Assembly (NCBI RefSeq): GCF_017939745.1
Contig: NZ_JAGKQQ010000001.1
Span: forward strand, 1,922,001 to 1,986,000
Source of the DNA: Gemmata palustris
GTDB lineage: Bacteria; Planctomycetota; Planctomycetia; Gemmatales; Gemmataceae
Reading direction: 5' to 3'
Length of the DNA: 64,000 nucleotides
The position numbers were made by a program, and so were the translations under genes. This document shows positions 25,406 through 35,000 of the stretch, in pieces; positions within the stretch are counted from its first letter, which is position 1; every line of letters starts with the position of its first letter. The notes beneath the pieces are model-generated. The model saw only the letters and a list, made by a program, of their open reading frames with translations. It was not told the origin of the DNA and searched no databases.

Positions 25406-26967
25406 TAGGACGGCCGGGCGCCGAAGTCGCGGTACGCGACCGCGAGCACGCGGAACCCGTCGGCACTGAGCCGGTCGAATTCCTCTTTGAGGTCCGCCCG
25501 GAACATCGGGCTGACGGGCCGAATCTCCCCGTCGAGTTCAAAGTTCGCGCACCGCTCGTAGAGCGCCTCCGGCGCGCCCTTGCAGATCAGCCGGTGCCCG
25601 CCCCCGGGCCGTTTGACCACGACCGACATCATCCGGTGGGAGAAGTCGAACGGGATCTCATCGACCTTGGCGTAGTCCGCGAACGACGGGTGCGCGTGGA
25701 CCTCGGCGTGCGACAGTATCGCCCGGTCCATCAGGTTCTTCAGCCCGGTTTGGAAGTGGCTGTTGAGGTACGCGAGGAGCAGCACCTCGTCGTCCTCTTT
25801 CAGGGTCACGTCGCAGTGCTTCTCCAGGACGATCCGGTCCTGGGTCAGGGTGCCGGTCTTGTCCGTACACAAGACGTCCATTGCCCCCAGGTTCTGGATC
25901 GCGTTCAGCCGCTTGACGATTACCCGCTTGCGGGACATCCCGATCGCGCCCTTGGACAGGCAGACGGCGACGATCATCGGGAGCATCTCCGGGGTCATCC
26001 CGACCGCGACCGCCATCGCGAAGAAGAACGCCCCGGCCCAGTCCCCCTTCGTCAGCCCGTTGACGAGGAAAACCGTCGGGACCATGGCGAAGATGAAGTA
26101 GATCATCAGCCACGTGAACCGGGTCATCCCGCGGTCGAAGCTGGTCGGCGGCGGCTGCTCGACCAGGGCGGCGGAGATGCTCCCGAGGCAGGTCGTCAGC
26201 CCGGTGGCCACGACGACGGCGGCCGCCGCCCCGCTCTCGACACTGGTGCCCAAGTAGCAGACGTTGGTCCGTTCGAGCGGCGACCGGCCGGCGGTGTCCT
26301 CCCGCGCGCCGAACTTCTCCACCGGGAACGACTCCCCGGTCAAACTGCCCTGGGTGACGAACAGGTCTTTGCACACGAGCAGCCGGATGTCGGCCGGGAT
26401 CATATCTCCGGCGGCGAGTTCGACCACGTCCCCCCGCACCAGATCCGCGATCGGCACCTCGCGCGCCTGCCCGCCGCGGCGAACGGTCGCGTGAACGCTG
26501 ATCATCGCCCGGAGTCGGGCGGCGGCAGAGTCGGCGCGGGCCTCCTGGACGAACCGCACCACGACCCCGAGGAGCACCATCAGGAGGATGGCGCACCCGG
26601 CGCGGAGGTCGCCGGTGAGGAACGACGAGGCGGACAGCACGACCAGCAGGATGACGAGCGGGTTGACGAGTGCCTTGCGGAGCAGGCGGATGCGTGGGTG
26701 GCGCTCGTCGCGGGCCACGACGTTCGGGCCGTTCTCCCGCAACCGCCGCCCGGCTTCCTCGTCCGACAGCCCCGCCGCCGAGGTGCCGAACCGTTGTAAC
26801 ACCGCGTCGGGGTCGGCAGCAGATGCCTCGACGAGCAGTGGCGAGACGTGGTGGGCCGTCGCGACCGGGTGCGGTTCGTGCGGGAGCCGCTTGGGTAGAA
26901 CGGGTGTCGGCAACGGTGGCACGGATTCACCCTCGATCGGTGTGGCGGGCGGCTCCCCGCAGCTCAT
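25402..26967 (-). CDS. Mg2+-type P-type ATPase, N-terminal half (separate frame)
   Basis: About 521 residues from the ATG at 26967 (a TTG at 27045 is an alternative start). It holds the actuator domain (SLTGESFPVEK), the first membrane helices (VVLSASSFLTGDLRAGCAIL), the ion-pathway helix AVAVGMTPEMLPMIVAV and the phosphorylation site LCTDKTGTLTQD, all typical of MgtA/MgtB magnesium importers. The frame stops with TGA immediately after DFGARPSY, where homologues continue into RDLxLRGYxAFLDPPK. All catalytic residues are present across the two halves. Confidence 0.8.
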   Translation of the reverse strand: MSCGEPPATPIEGESVPPLPTPVLPKRLPHEPHPVATAHHVSPLLVEASAADPDAVLQRFGTSAAGLSDEEAGRRLRENGPNVVARDERHPRIRLLRKALVNPLVILLVVLSASSFLTGDLRAGCAILLMVLLGVVVRFVQEARADSAAARLRAMISVHATVRRGGQAREVPIADLVRGDVVELAAGDMIPADIRLLVCKDLFVTQGSLTGESFPVEKFGAREDTAGRSPLERTNVCYLGTSVESGAAAAVVVATGLTTCLGSISAALVEQPPPTSFDRGMTRFTWLMIYFIFAMVPTVFLVNGLTKGDWAGAFFFAMAVAVGMTPEMLPMIVAVCLSKGAIGMSRKRVIVKRLNAIQNLGAMDVLCTDKTGTLTQDRIVLEKHCDVTLKEDDEVLLLAYLNSHFQTGLKNLMDRAILSHAEVHAHPSFADYAKVDEIPFDFSHRMMSVVVKRPGGGHRLICKGAPEALYERCANFELDGEIRPVSPMFRADLKEEFDRLSADGFRVLAVAYRDFGARPSY

Positions 26968-27134
26968 GCCCCATAGACTTACGGAAAGCACCCGGTTGAA
27001 GCTTGTGAGCCCGACCCCGTAAGGCGTCTCGAGACCGGCTTTCAATTACCCCCAACTTGATCGTTCAGTTCAAAGCCGAGGTACAGGTTAGACCTCATTC
27101 ACGATAGTGGGGTGGGTGTTCCGCCCCTTGTGGT

Positions 27135-27386
27135 GTGACCGACGCCGACGGGCTCTTCCGGATGTCCATTAATAAGGAGGGCGACGGAGCCGCGGAGGGG
27201 GAGTACGTGGTCACGTTCATCTGGCAGTCGGACCCCAACTCGGAAAAGGCCGCGGACCTATTCGCCGGTAAATACCGCGTACCGAAGACGTCCAAGTTCC
27301 GCGCGAAAATGGGTACCGGGCCGACCGAACTGGAACCGTTCGAGCTGGCCGCCGAGCCGACTCAGGCCAAGAGGTTCGTGAAGTAG
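27135..27386 (+). pseudogene. truncated carboxypeptidase-regulatory-like lipoprotein
   Basis: 83 codons from a GTG without a ribosome site. The translation TDADGLFRMSINKEGDGAAE, GEYVVTFIWQ, LFAGKYRVPKTSKF, ELEPFELA matches the C-terminal two thirds of the small transthyretin-like lipoproteins abundant in Gemmata, which normally begin with a lipoprotein signal and a KVTYKGKPV strand. Both are missing here, so it is a remnant. The following 255 bases hold no gene I can support. Confidence 0.5.
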
Positions 27387-27641
27387 CGGGCGATCACCTC
27401 GGTTCCCCTCGCCGGGCGCCCGCGCGTCGTGGCTCTCGGGAGCACGATTCGCGGATGTCGCAGTTCTCCCGTCCCAGCGACTCGATCGGCACCCGTTCAC
27501 CAAACTACCACTTCCTTGCAATGCGTCGCAGATCATTTGCCAGAGTGAATTCATGTCGCGCATGCGGCCAGTTCGTGCCCTCCATTCCGCCCAAATGACC
27601 ACAGATACCGTTGATCCGCGAGGTTTGTGCGGGCGACACTT

Positions 27642-27899
27642 TTACGCAAGATCATGCCGTTCCGGGGCAATCGGGCCGCCTTTGTCGAGATCGAGTCGGG
27701 CGAAAACGTTCTTGCTCCTGGTAAGCTCTTCTCGCGACACGAACCCGTCCCGATCCATTATCTGGAACCAGTCCGGACCGTTGCCACCGAGTGGGCGTCC
27801 GGATGTCCGCGGCTGACGATGAACGTCAGTTGGCGCGGCAACTTGGTCGTAGCGAGTTCCCCGGAGGCAGCGCGCTCGACCGCCGAGACGCGCCGCCAA
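27642..27899 (-). pseudogene. decayed EF-hand protein remnant
   Basis: The minus strand encodes GGNGPDWFQIMDRDGFVSRE and ELTRSKNVFARLDLDKGGPI, a pair of degenerate EF-hand loops in the context GNGPDWFxxMDRNxDGxVS known from secreted planctomycete EF-hand proteins. Calcium ligands are partly lost (DRDGF is too short). The preceding strand RQLTFIVSRGHP lies in another frame, so the gene is frameshifted. The 208 bases up to the P450 gene are otherwise empty. Confidence 0.45.
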
Positions 27900-28107
27900 A
27901 TAGCCCCCAGCTCGCGCAGCCCCGGGCGAAATTACTTGCGAGTGGCTGTATCAGCCATTAAATTCACACCACACATTACATTTAGACGATTCCACTCCCG
28001 GATAGAGAAACGGGCCGCGGATCGGTTCGTTTCGTCGTTCCGCTCTCGCGTAGCCGGTTCTGGTGAGCCGGTCGGCGACCGCCCCTCGTTTCCTCGGAGC
28101 AGACCGG

Positions 28108-29496
28108 ATGCTCGCCCGATTGCACCGCACGATCAACGACCACAAGCACGCGCGCCTGAAACACATTCCCGGGCCGACCCCGCGGTTCCCGTTCGGGACC
28201 GCGCCCGCGTTCTTCGGGCGGTGGCCGTGGGAGCTGTGCGCGGAGTACGGGCACCGGTACGGCGGGATCACCCTGGTCTGGCTGTTCAACAAACCGGCGG
28301 TCGTACTCAACGACCCGCACCTGATCGGCGAGGTGCTCGACACGCGCGCCGCGGAGTTCTACAAGGGCGCGCCCGTCGACGCGCTCAAACCGGTCATCAC
28401 GCGGCCCAGCCTGTTCATCACCAACTTCGGGCGCGGGTGGGAAGAGGCGCGGCGCGACAACCCGCTCTCCACGATCCCACTCGACGAATGGCTCTCCCGA
28501 CAGGTCGAACCGCTCCGCGCGGTGGTCGCTGAAACGGTGGGGCGGTGGGCCGGCCGGTCGCACGAACCGGTCGATCTGTATTGGGACGTGCAGCGCCTGG
28601 TGTTCGATGTGTTCGCGCGGGCGTTCTGGGGGCGCGTCTTCCCGCCGAACCGGTTCCACTGGTTCCGGACCCTGGCCCGCACCGGTACGGGTCGGATGGC
28701 CCTCCCGAAGCAGGTCTTTCCGCTCCACCCGTTCTTCCACTCGGCCCGCGAGAACTGGTACGGCACGTTCACGCGGGCCGTCGCAGAGGCGCGCGCGAAC
28801 CCGGACCCGGCCGCACCCGACTTGCTCAACTGCGTGCTCGCGCGGGGTACGTCGCTATCGGACGCGGCCCTCGCGGAAGCGCTCGCGACGAACTTCTTCG
28901 GCGGGGTGTTCTCGTGTAGCAGCACGGTCAACACCACCCTGTACCTTCTCGCGAAACACGCGGAGGAAGGGGCCAAGGTCGCGCGGGCGGTGCGGGACGA
29001 ACTGCCCGACGGGTTCGACCGCGCCGCGCTCGATGCGGTCCGGCCGCTCGAGTTCGCGATCCGCGAGTCGATGCGGTACTACCCGGCGGTGCCGATCTAC
29101 TTCCGCAACACGGCGCGCGGGCGCGAGGTGAAACTCGGTTCGCACGTGCTCCCGCCCGACACGCTGATCTTCATCTCCAACTGGTACCTCCACAAGTTTG
29201 CGCCGCACTGGGCGGAACCGGAGCGGTTCGCGCCGGAGCGCTGGGACAACGGCGGCGCGGAGGCGAACCCGTATGGCAGCGGGCACTTTTTCCCGTTCGG
29301 GCGCGGGCCGCGCGCGTGCGTCGGGGCCGCGTTCGGACAGTTCGTTCACCGACTCGTGCTCGCGACGATCTACCGCGAGAGCGAGCCGGACGTGGACGTC
29401 TCCCGGCCGTACCAGCAGTCGTTTTTCTTCGCGGTGATGATGCCCAAGGGCATGAGGGCGCGGTTCCGGCCGCGGGCACCGGTCACAGCGTCTTGA
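28108..29496 (+). CDS. cytochrome P450 with an atypical I-helix
   Basis: A 462-residue soluble P450. The proline-rich start HIPGPTPRFPFG, the ExxR motif (E320-R323, ESMR), the PERF-like PERFAPERW and the haem loop FGRGPRACVG with thiolate Cys404 are all present. The oxygen-activation motif of the I-helix is altered: where monooxygenases have AGxE/DTT, this protein has N262-FFGG-VFSCSS, with Phe replacing the acid and Ser/Cys replacing the threonines. P450s lacking that pair often rearrange peroxides (CYP74, thromboxane and prostacyclin synthases) rather than insert oxygen. The ATG at 28108 has CGGAG upstream; a GTG at 28063 is possible. It overlaps the convergent di-haem gene by 14 bases. Confidence 0.92.
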   Translation: MLARLHRTINDHKHARLKHIPGPTPRFPFGTAPAFFGRWPWELCAEYGHRYGGITLVWLFNKPAVVLNDPHLIGEVLDTRAAEFYKGAPVDALKPVITRPSLFITNFGRGWEEARRDNPLSTIPLDEWLSRQVEPLRAVVAETVGRWAGRSHEPVDLYWDVQRLVFDVFARAFWGRVFPPNRFHWFRTLARTGTGRMALPKQVFPLHPFFHSARENWYGTFTRAVAEARANPDPAAPDLLNCVLARGTSLSDAALAEALATNFFGGVFSCSSTVNTTLYLLAKHAEEGAKVARAVRDELPDGFDRAALDAVRPLEFAIRESMRYYPAVPIYFRNTARGREVKLGSHVLPPDTLIFISNWYLHKFAPHWAEPERFAPERWDNGGAEANPYGSGHFFPFGRGPRACVGAAFGQFVHRLVLATIYRESEPDVDVSRPYQQSFFFAVMMPKGMRARFRPRAPVTAS

Positions 29497-31138
29497 GGTA
29501 CTCGACCAGCGCCCAGCGATCGCCGTCGGCGAGGCCGGTCCCGTACTCGTGCCCGCGGTTCGAGTACCCGGGCAGCGCGGTGTCGTACTTGTACCCGTGC
29601 TCGAACGGCCCGGTGCGGTGGCCGACGTGCTTGGGATCGAACTCCCGGTGCCCCAGGTAAAACGACTTCATCCGCTTCTCCGGCGGCAGGAGCAGCTCGT
29701 ACAGGTTCGCCACCGACCCGTTGTGCAGGTACGGGGCCGTGGACCACACACCGGTCAGGGGCGTGGCCTTGTAAGCGTGTAGGGCGCTCACCAGTTGCTG
29801 CAGTTCCGCCGGGGTCTTGGGCAATTGAGGCAGCGGGCGGTCGCCGAGCAATCGCGCGCGGTCGGCGGGAGTCTTCGCCGCCCGGTCGAGGTCCGCCTCG
29901 GTGATCCGCGTGAGGGTCGCGAGGAACTGGATCGCTGCCGGCACTTCTTGCTGCCCTTCAAACATGGTCCCCTTGAATACGGGTGCGAGAGCACCGGGCA
30001 CGGCGGTTCGTCTCGTGAAGTACTCGGCGTAGAGCGGGTCCGTGCCCACCTCTTTCAACGGGGTCGCGGTCGTCTTGATGAGCTTTCGGCCGCCGGCCTT
30101 CGCTTCCACAGTCGGGTACGGCGCGAGCGGGTGGCACGTCGCGCACTTCTGGTCCTGGTAGATTTTCTCGCCGCGCTTCGCTAGGTCGCGGTCGATCTTA
30201 CCCAGCACGTCCTCCGGCCACGCCGGTGGCGTCAACATCGAGGTGTAATCGTACACCTTCGCGAGCGTGTTCAGGTCCGCGCTGGATTCAAACGTTAATT
30301 TTCCGTCCGGGCCGGCGGTTGCCCGCGCGCGGCCGAAGACGATGATGACCTCGCCCACCTGTCTCAGGGTGACGCTCTCGACCGATGCGTTCCACAGCAG
30401 TCGGTCGTACCGGTTCGTGGACCAGATGCTCGGGTAACTGACCGGGGTGCTGGGAACGCGGTAGTTGTCGGGGGTGCCCGGGGCGGTGCCGGTAATGGTG
30501 TTGAGCAGCACCCCAAGGGCGTCCCAAACACCGTACCCACCGGGGTGTGATGGCCGACTGGTGGCCTCCCAGTCGGCCATCACCCGGAGCTGTTCGCGCA
30601 ACTCGGTCGCCAGCACCTTCGCGCGCTCGGGAGTGTGCTTTTCGCCGAGCACCCGGCGGGCGAACCGGTCGAACTTCGCCGGCTGTGCGAGGGTCGCCTT
30701 CACCGCGGTGACTAAAGTGGACTGGAACCCGAGGGCGTCGGCGAGTGCGGTTCCGCCGTCGACCCGCACCGTCTTGCCCTTATAAGTGAACTGCCCGGTG
30801 TGGCACGCCGCGCACGTCAGCCCGAACCAGTCCTTTCCGTCCTTCCCGCGCCCCTTGGTGAACCCGACCGGCAGCCCATCAGGGTTGAACTTGTTCACTG
30901 CGGCCGGGATGTAGCGGAACGATTCGATGTGGGCGTCATCGCGGAACGGCTTCTCGGCCCACGGCTGTTCGAGCGCGAGGAACCAAGAGTACGGCATCAC
31001 CTCCGAACCCTGCGGCAGTGCGTAGTACGCCGCGCGCTCGTCGCCGCTCCACCCCTGGTCGAGGTAGATCGGGTCCGCCCCGCGCGCGCGAACGGCCACC
31101 GGAGCGAGGAGTGTCAGCGCCAGTGCGAACCGGATCAT
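29483..31138 (-). CDS. exported di-haem cytochrome c, RoxA/MauG-CcpA superfamily-like
   Basis: A 551-residue periplasmic protein with signal peptide (MIRFALALTLLAPVAVRARG) and two haem sites, CAACH (109-113) and CATCH (332-336). The opening YLDQGWSGDERAAYYALPQG, MPYSWFLALEQPW, FRDDAHIE and NPDGLPVGFTKG resembles RoxA/RoxB rubber oxygenases, relatives of bacterial di-haem peroxidases that cleave polyisoprenoid double bonds oxidatively. The conserved C-terminal YLHNGSVANLYELLLP is typical of the superfamily. Substrate unknown. CAGGAG precedes the ATG; the frame extends to 31180 without a start signal. It follows the catalase-like gene by 16 bases. Confidence 0.85.
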   Translation of the reverse strand: MIRFALALTLLAPVAVRARGADPIYLDQGWSGDERAAYYALPQGSEVMPYSWFLALEQPWAEKPFRDDAHIESFRYIPAAVNKFNPDGLPVGFTKGRGKDGKDWFGLTCAACHTGQFTYKGKTVRVDGGTALADALGFQSTLVTAVKATLAQPAKFDRFARRVLGEKHTPERAKVLATELREQLRVMADWEATSRPSHPGGYGVWDALGVLLNTITGTAPGTPDNYRVPSTPVSYPSIWSTNRYDRLLWNASVESVTLRQVGEVIIVFGRARATAGPDGKLTFESSADLNTLAKVYDYTSMLTPPAWPEDVLGKIDRDLAKRGEKIYQDQKCATCHPLAPYPTVEAKAGGRKLIKTTATPLKEVGTDPLYAEYFTRRTAVPGALAPVFKGTMFEGQQEVPAAIQFLATLTRITEADLDRAAKTPADRARLLGDRPLPQLPKTPAELQQLVSALHAYKATPLTGVWSTAPYLHNGSVANLYELLLPPEKRMKSFYLGHREFDPKHVGHRTGPFEHGYKYDTALPGYSNRGHEYGTGLADGDRWALVEYLKTL

Positions 31139-31154
31139 GGATAGGCTCCTGGTG

Positions 31155-32099
31155 TTACTTTGATCGGCGCGCGGTCGCACTCATCTCGTACACCGCTTTC
31201 CGGCCGCGGTTGATGCCCCCGAGCGGGCGGTGTTCAGCCGGAGCGTGCCACAACGAAAACGCCAGCGCGTCCGCCAGAGCTTCCCGCTCCGCGGTGTCGA
31301 ACTCTTGAACCGGGAGCGTGAGAACGGCGACCGGGACCGCGTCCCCGCCCCACGCGGCGGTCGGATCTTCCACGGGATCGGAGATCGGGTCGCGCTGCGG
31401 TTGCACGCAGAAGTCGAACGTGGCGGGCCGGGCGGAGAGGTGCGTGGCGAGCGCGGCCCGAAGGAAGTCGGGCGTGTCGGGTGGGATGCGCTGAACCGCG
31501 AGGTTCTGCGGCCGCGGGAGCAACTGGTACTTCACCGCACGGTCCCCGAGGGCATACGGGGTGCCACTGAAGTACCGCGGTTCGAGCGGCGACGGCTCGG
31601 CCGGACGAACGAACCCGCCCAGCAGCACCGCCTCGACCGGGTACTCGGCCGCGAGCAGGCGGTCGTGTTCGGCCGGGGAAGCACCGGATGTGAGGAGGTC
31701 GACGTGCCGCGAGAACACACCGACCGTTCGGCGCACGTCGGCCGCGAAGAACGTCTCGTGATCGACGAGTAAGAAGTCGTGATCCGCGACCGGGTTGAGC
31801 ACCTTGATCCCGATCCCGTGAACGTCCGGTAGGCGGTCGTCTTCGGCGAACCCGTTTGAAAAGCGGACCCAGCACGCGAAACTGTTCGGGGCCGCGAACA
31901 GGCCGACGCGCAGCGGGGGCGGGACGTCGGCGCGAACGGTGAACGTTCCGCGGACCAGACCGTGCCCCTTGGCGTGCTGCCCGCGCCGGGGCCGGGCCGG
32001 ATCACCGAGGCGCGACTGAAGGGCCACGAGGTCCGCGATCGCTGCTGTCTCGTTCGGTGGAACCTGTTCGAGCGGCGAGGGGGCGACGGGCGGGGTCAT
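31155..32099 (-). CDS. catalase-related haem protein (mini-catalase / allene-oxide-synthase-like family)
   Basis: A 314-residue protein, shorter than true catalases. The distal histidine motif QHAKGHGLVRGTFTV (His42), WVRFSNGF (79-84), PDVHGIGIKVLNP and the proximal tyrosine region RYFSGTPYALGDRAVKY (175-191) place it in the catalase-like superfamily with SrpA and catalase-related allene oxide synthases. The distal Asn of real catalases seems replaced (VDHETFF where NNTPxFF is expected), which argues against plain catalase activity. Its ATG overlaps the upstream kinase stop (ATGA), so it is translationally coupled to that regulator. No signal peptide. Confidence 0.85.
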   Translation of the reverse strand: MTPPVAPSPLEQVPPNETAAIADLVALQSRLGDPARPRRGQHAKGHGLVRGTFTVRADVPPPLRVGLFAAPNSFACWVRFSNGFAEDDRLPDVHGIGIKVLNPVADHDFLLVDHETFFAADVRRTVGVFSRHVDLLTSGASPAEHDRLLAAEYPVEAVLLGGFVRPAEPSPLEPRYFSGTPYALGDRAVKYQLLPRPQNLAVQRIPPDTPDFLRAALATHLSARPATFDFCVQPQRDPISDPVEDPTAAWGGDAVPVAVLTLPVQEFDTAEREALADALAFSLWHAPAEHRPLGGINRGRKAVYEMSATARRSK

Positions 32100-35000
32100 G
32101 TGGGCACCGCGGTGTTGAGTTCGTCGAGCACGGCACGTGCGTCGCGCAAGTCCGGGGTGCTCAGCCCCTCGGTGAAGTGCGAGTAAACGGCCGCGAGCAG
32201 GGCGCGGGCTTCGGCAGCGCGCCCGACGCGGCGCCACAGCCGGGCCAGACTCGTCGCCCCCCGCAGTTCCCACGACCGCGCCCCCTGGCGCTGTGAAACC
32301 CCCAAACAGCGGAGGAACGCGGCCTCCGCCGCAGTCGGGTCCGGGGGAGCGGTGGCGAGCGCGACCTCACCCGCGAGGCGGTGCAGTTCGGCCTCGTAGA
32401 CGCGGTTGTTCGTCCGCTCACAGGCGGCCAGCCCCGCTTCGATCTCGGTCCGCGCGACCTCCGGGCGCCCGGACCGGAGGTGGATCTCGGCGAGGAACCC
32501 GTGGTACTCGGAGAGCGACTTCCGCGAGCTCGTTGTGTGGTACAGAGTCAGCCCCGCGCTGACCTGTGCCAGCGCCTGATCCGGCCGGTCGGCGACCATG
32601 TGCCCGGTGCCGCGGCTGATGATCCCCAGCGCCTTCCAGAACGCGAACCCCTGTTCCTCGGACACGGCCACGCACTCGTTCCCGTACCGGATGCCGCCCT
32701 CGCCGTCCCGCAGGAGGTAGGCGAGCCAGCCGGCGTGGTGCAGCGCATAGGCGTGGCTGAACGGGTGGCCCAGGCCCCGCGCGAATTCAACCGCCTCGCG
32801 CATTCGGGCCGCGGCCTCGTCCGGGAAGCCGAGGTACCACGCCGAAAGCCCGGCGTAGCACCGGTACGCCATGCCGACGTTCTGCCCGGTGTGAGCGGAG
32901 TGCGCGAGCGCGGCGCCGGCATCCTCCAGTTCCCGGCACCGGGCGGCGGCAGCCCGGCACCGGGCGAACTCTCCGCGGAACAGACTCGTGATCGTCACCG
33001 CGAAATCTGCCTCGACCCGCATCCCGCGGTCGGCACGTCGGTCGGCCAGTTCGCACAGTTCGCCCGCCAACCGGTTCGCTTCGTCCAGTTCGTCCCGGAT
33101 CAGGCGCAGCGCCCAGTTGCCCCAAATGACGTGGAACAACGGGGCCGATGGCCCGAGCCGCTCGCACAGTTCCCGGGCGCGCGCGTGAACCGACTCCAGG
33201 TCCGGGTGGGCGTACCCGCGGGCGGTCATGAGGGCGACCGCGAGGGGAACCTGGAACTGAAGTTCCCGGGCGTTCCGGTCCGGCGACTCTGGCTGCGTGG
33301 CGAGCACGCCGAGCCCGCGCCGCAAGTGTGCGATCGCCTCGGCGTTAGCGAACGCTGCCCGCGCGCGGCGCCCGGCCCTCAGCCAGTAGTCGATCGCCCG
33401 GTCCGCTTCGCCCGCCTCGGTGAAGTGCCGGGCGAGCAGTTCCGGCTGCGTCTGGGCCACCTCCGGGAACCGCTCCTCCAGTTTCTCCGCCACGGCCTTG
33501 TGGAACTGCTGTCGGCGCTTCTTTACCATCGACTGGTACGCTGCGTCCTGGATCAGGGCGTGCTTGAACGTGTACGTCGTTCGCGGCAATGAGCCCTTGC
33601 TGAACAGCAGCCCGGCTCCGACCAATTTGTCGAGTTCAACTCGCAAAGCCTGTTCGTCTAACTCGGACGCCGCCCGGATGACCGCGTGCGCGAACGTCCG
33701 CCCGATCACCGCGCCGAGTTGCACCACCGCCTTGTCGCTCGCCATCCGGTCGAGCCGCGCCAGCAGTAGGTCGCGGAGGGTGGTCGGGATGTCGGCACCG
33801 ACCTCGTCCGCGGGCGCGCCGCGCTCGACCAGTAGCCGCGTGAATTCCTCCACGAACAACGGGACACCGTCGGTCCGCTCCGCGATCTGGTCCGCGACCG
33901 TCTGCGGGATCGCCCGATCCCCAGTTTGCGCGCGGATCATTTCGGCGATCTGTCCCCGGGTCAGCCGGTTCAGTGCGACCACCGTCTGAACGGCCTTCCC
34001 CTTCCACGGCGGGTCGTATTCCGGGCGGAACGTGAACACCGCGAGTACGCGGGCCTCGCCGCCGCGCTCGACGAACTGCGCGAGCAGCGCCTCCGTGGAC
34101 GGATCGACCCAGTGCATGTCCTCGACGACAAACAAAAGCGGGGTGAAGGCGGCGCGGGCGATCAGCCAGTTGAGTACCGCGTCCTGGGTCTTCTCGCGCT
34201 GCCGCTCCGGGGTGAGCGCGAGGAGCGGCAGCCGGTCACCGGTCGGGACCGATAGCACCGCGGCCAGGAGCGCCTGGTCTTCGGCGTCGTGGACGCCCTC
34301 TTCGCGGAGCCGCGCCAGAAGGAGATCGAGGCGCTCTGCCGCGTCGGGTTCGCGGCTCAGTCGGTAGGCGCGGTCGAAGTACTCGATCACCGGGTAGAAC
34401 GGGCTCCCCTGGTGGTACGGGGAGCAGAACCACTCGATCACCGCGCCCCCGACCGAGGCCGAGCGCGTCGACTCGAACGCCGGGGCGTCGACTTCCTGTA
34501 CAACGTGGTCGCGCAACACGCGGACGAGCCGTGATTTCCCCAACCCCGGGTCCGCGACGAGCAAAATGACGTTCTGCACCCCTTCGGCCGTGAGTTCCCA
34601 CCGCTCTTTGAGCAGCTCGACCTCGCGGTCGCGGCCGACGAGCGGGGTGAGCCGTGCCGGGTCCGTGGCATCGACGCGGTTGCGCGCAGTTCGTTCGGCT
34701 CGCACGACGAAAACGGGCACCTGCGGGAGCCCGCGGGGGCGGACCGCACCGAACGGCTCGCAGTCGAAGAAGCCGTCCACGAGTTGGAACGTCGCGTGAG
34801 AAACTGTCACCCCGGAGGCCGTTCCCTGTGACAGCAGCGCCGATGCGACCGTGACCACGTCCCCGACCACGACGGGCGGCGCGGGCGGGTGCTCGGTGAC
34901 CACGGCCGGCCCGGTGCCGACCGCGACCGCCGCGCACCGTTCGCTAAGCGCCAGAGCCGCGCGAACGGCCTGGCGCGGCGCGTCCTCGCGCGCGACCGGG

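Noticed and set aside
28108-29496. Calling the P450 a CYP74 allene oxide synthase
   Set aside because: The haem loop is the ordinary FxxGxRxCxG without the CYP74 insertion; only the I-helix resembles that group.
31155-32099. Calling the haem protein a true catalase
   Set aside because: It is far shorter than catalases and lacks the usual distal Asn motif by eye.
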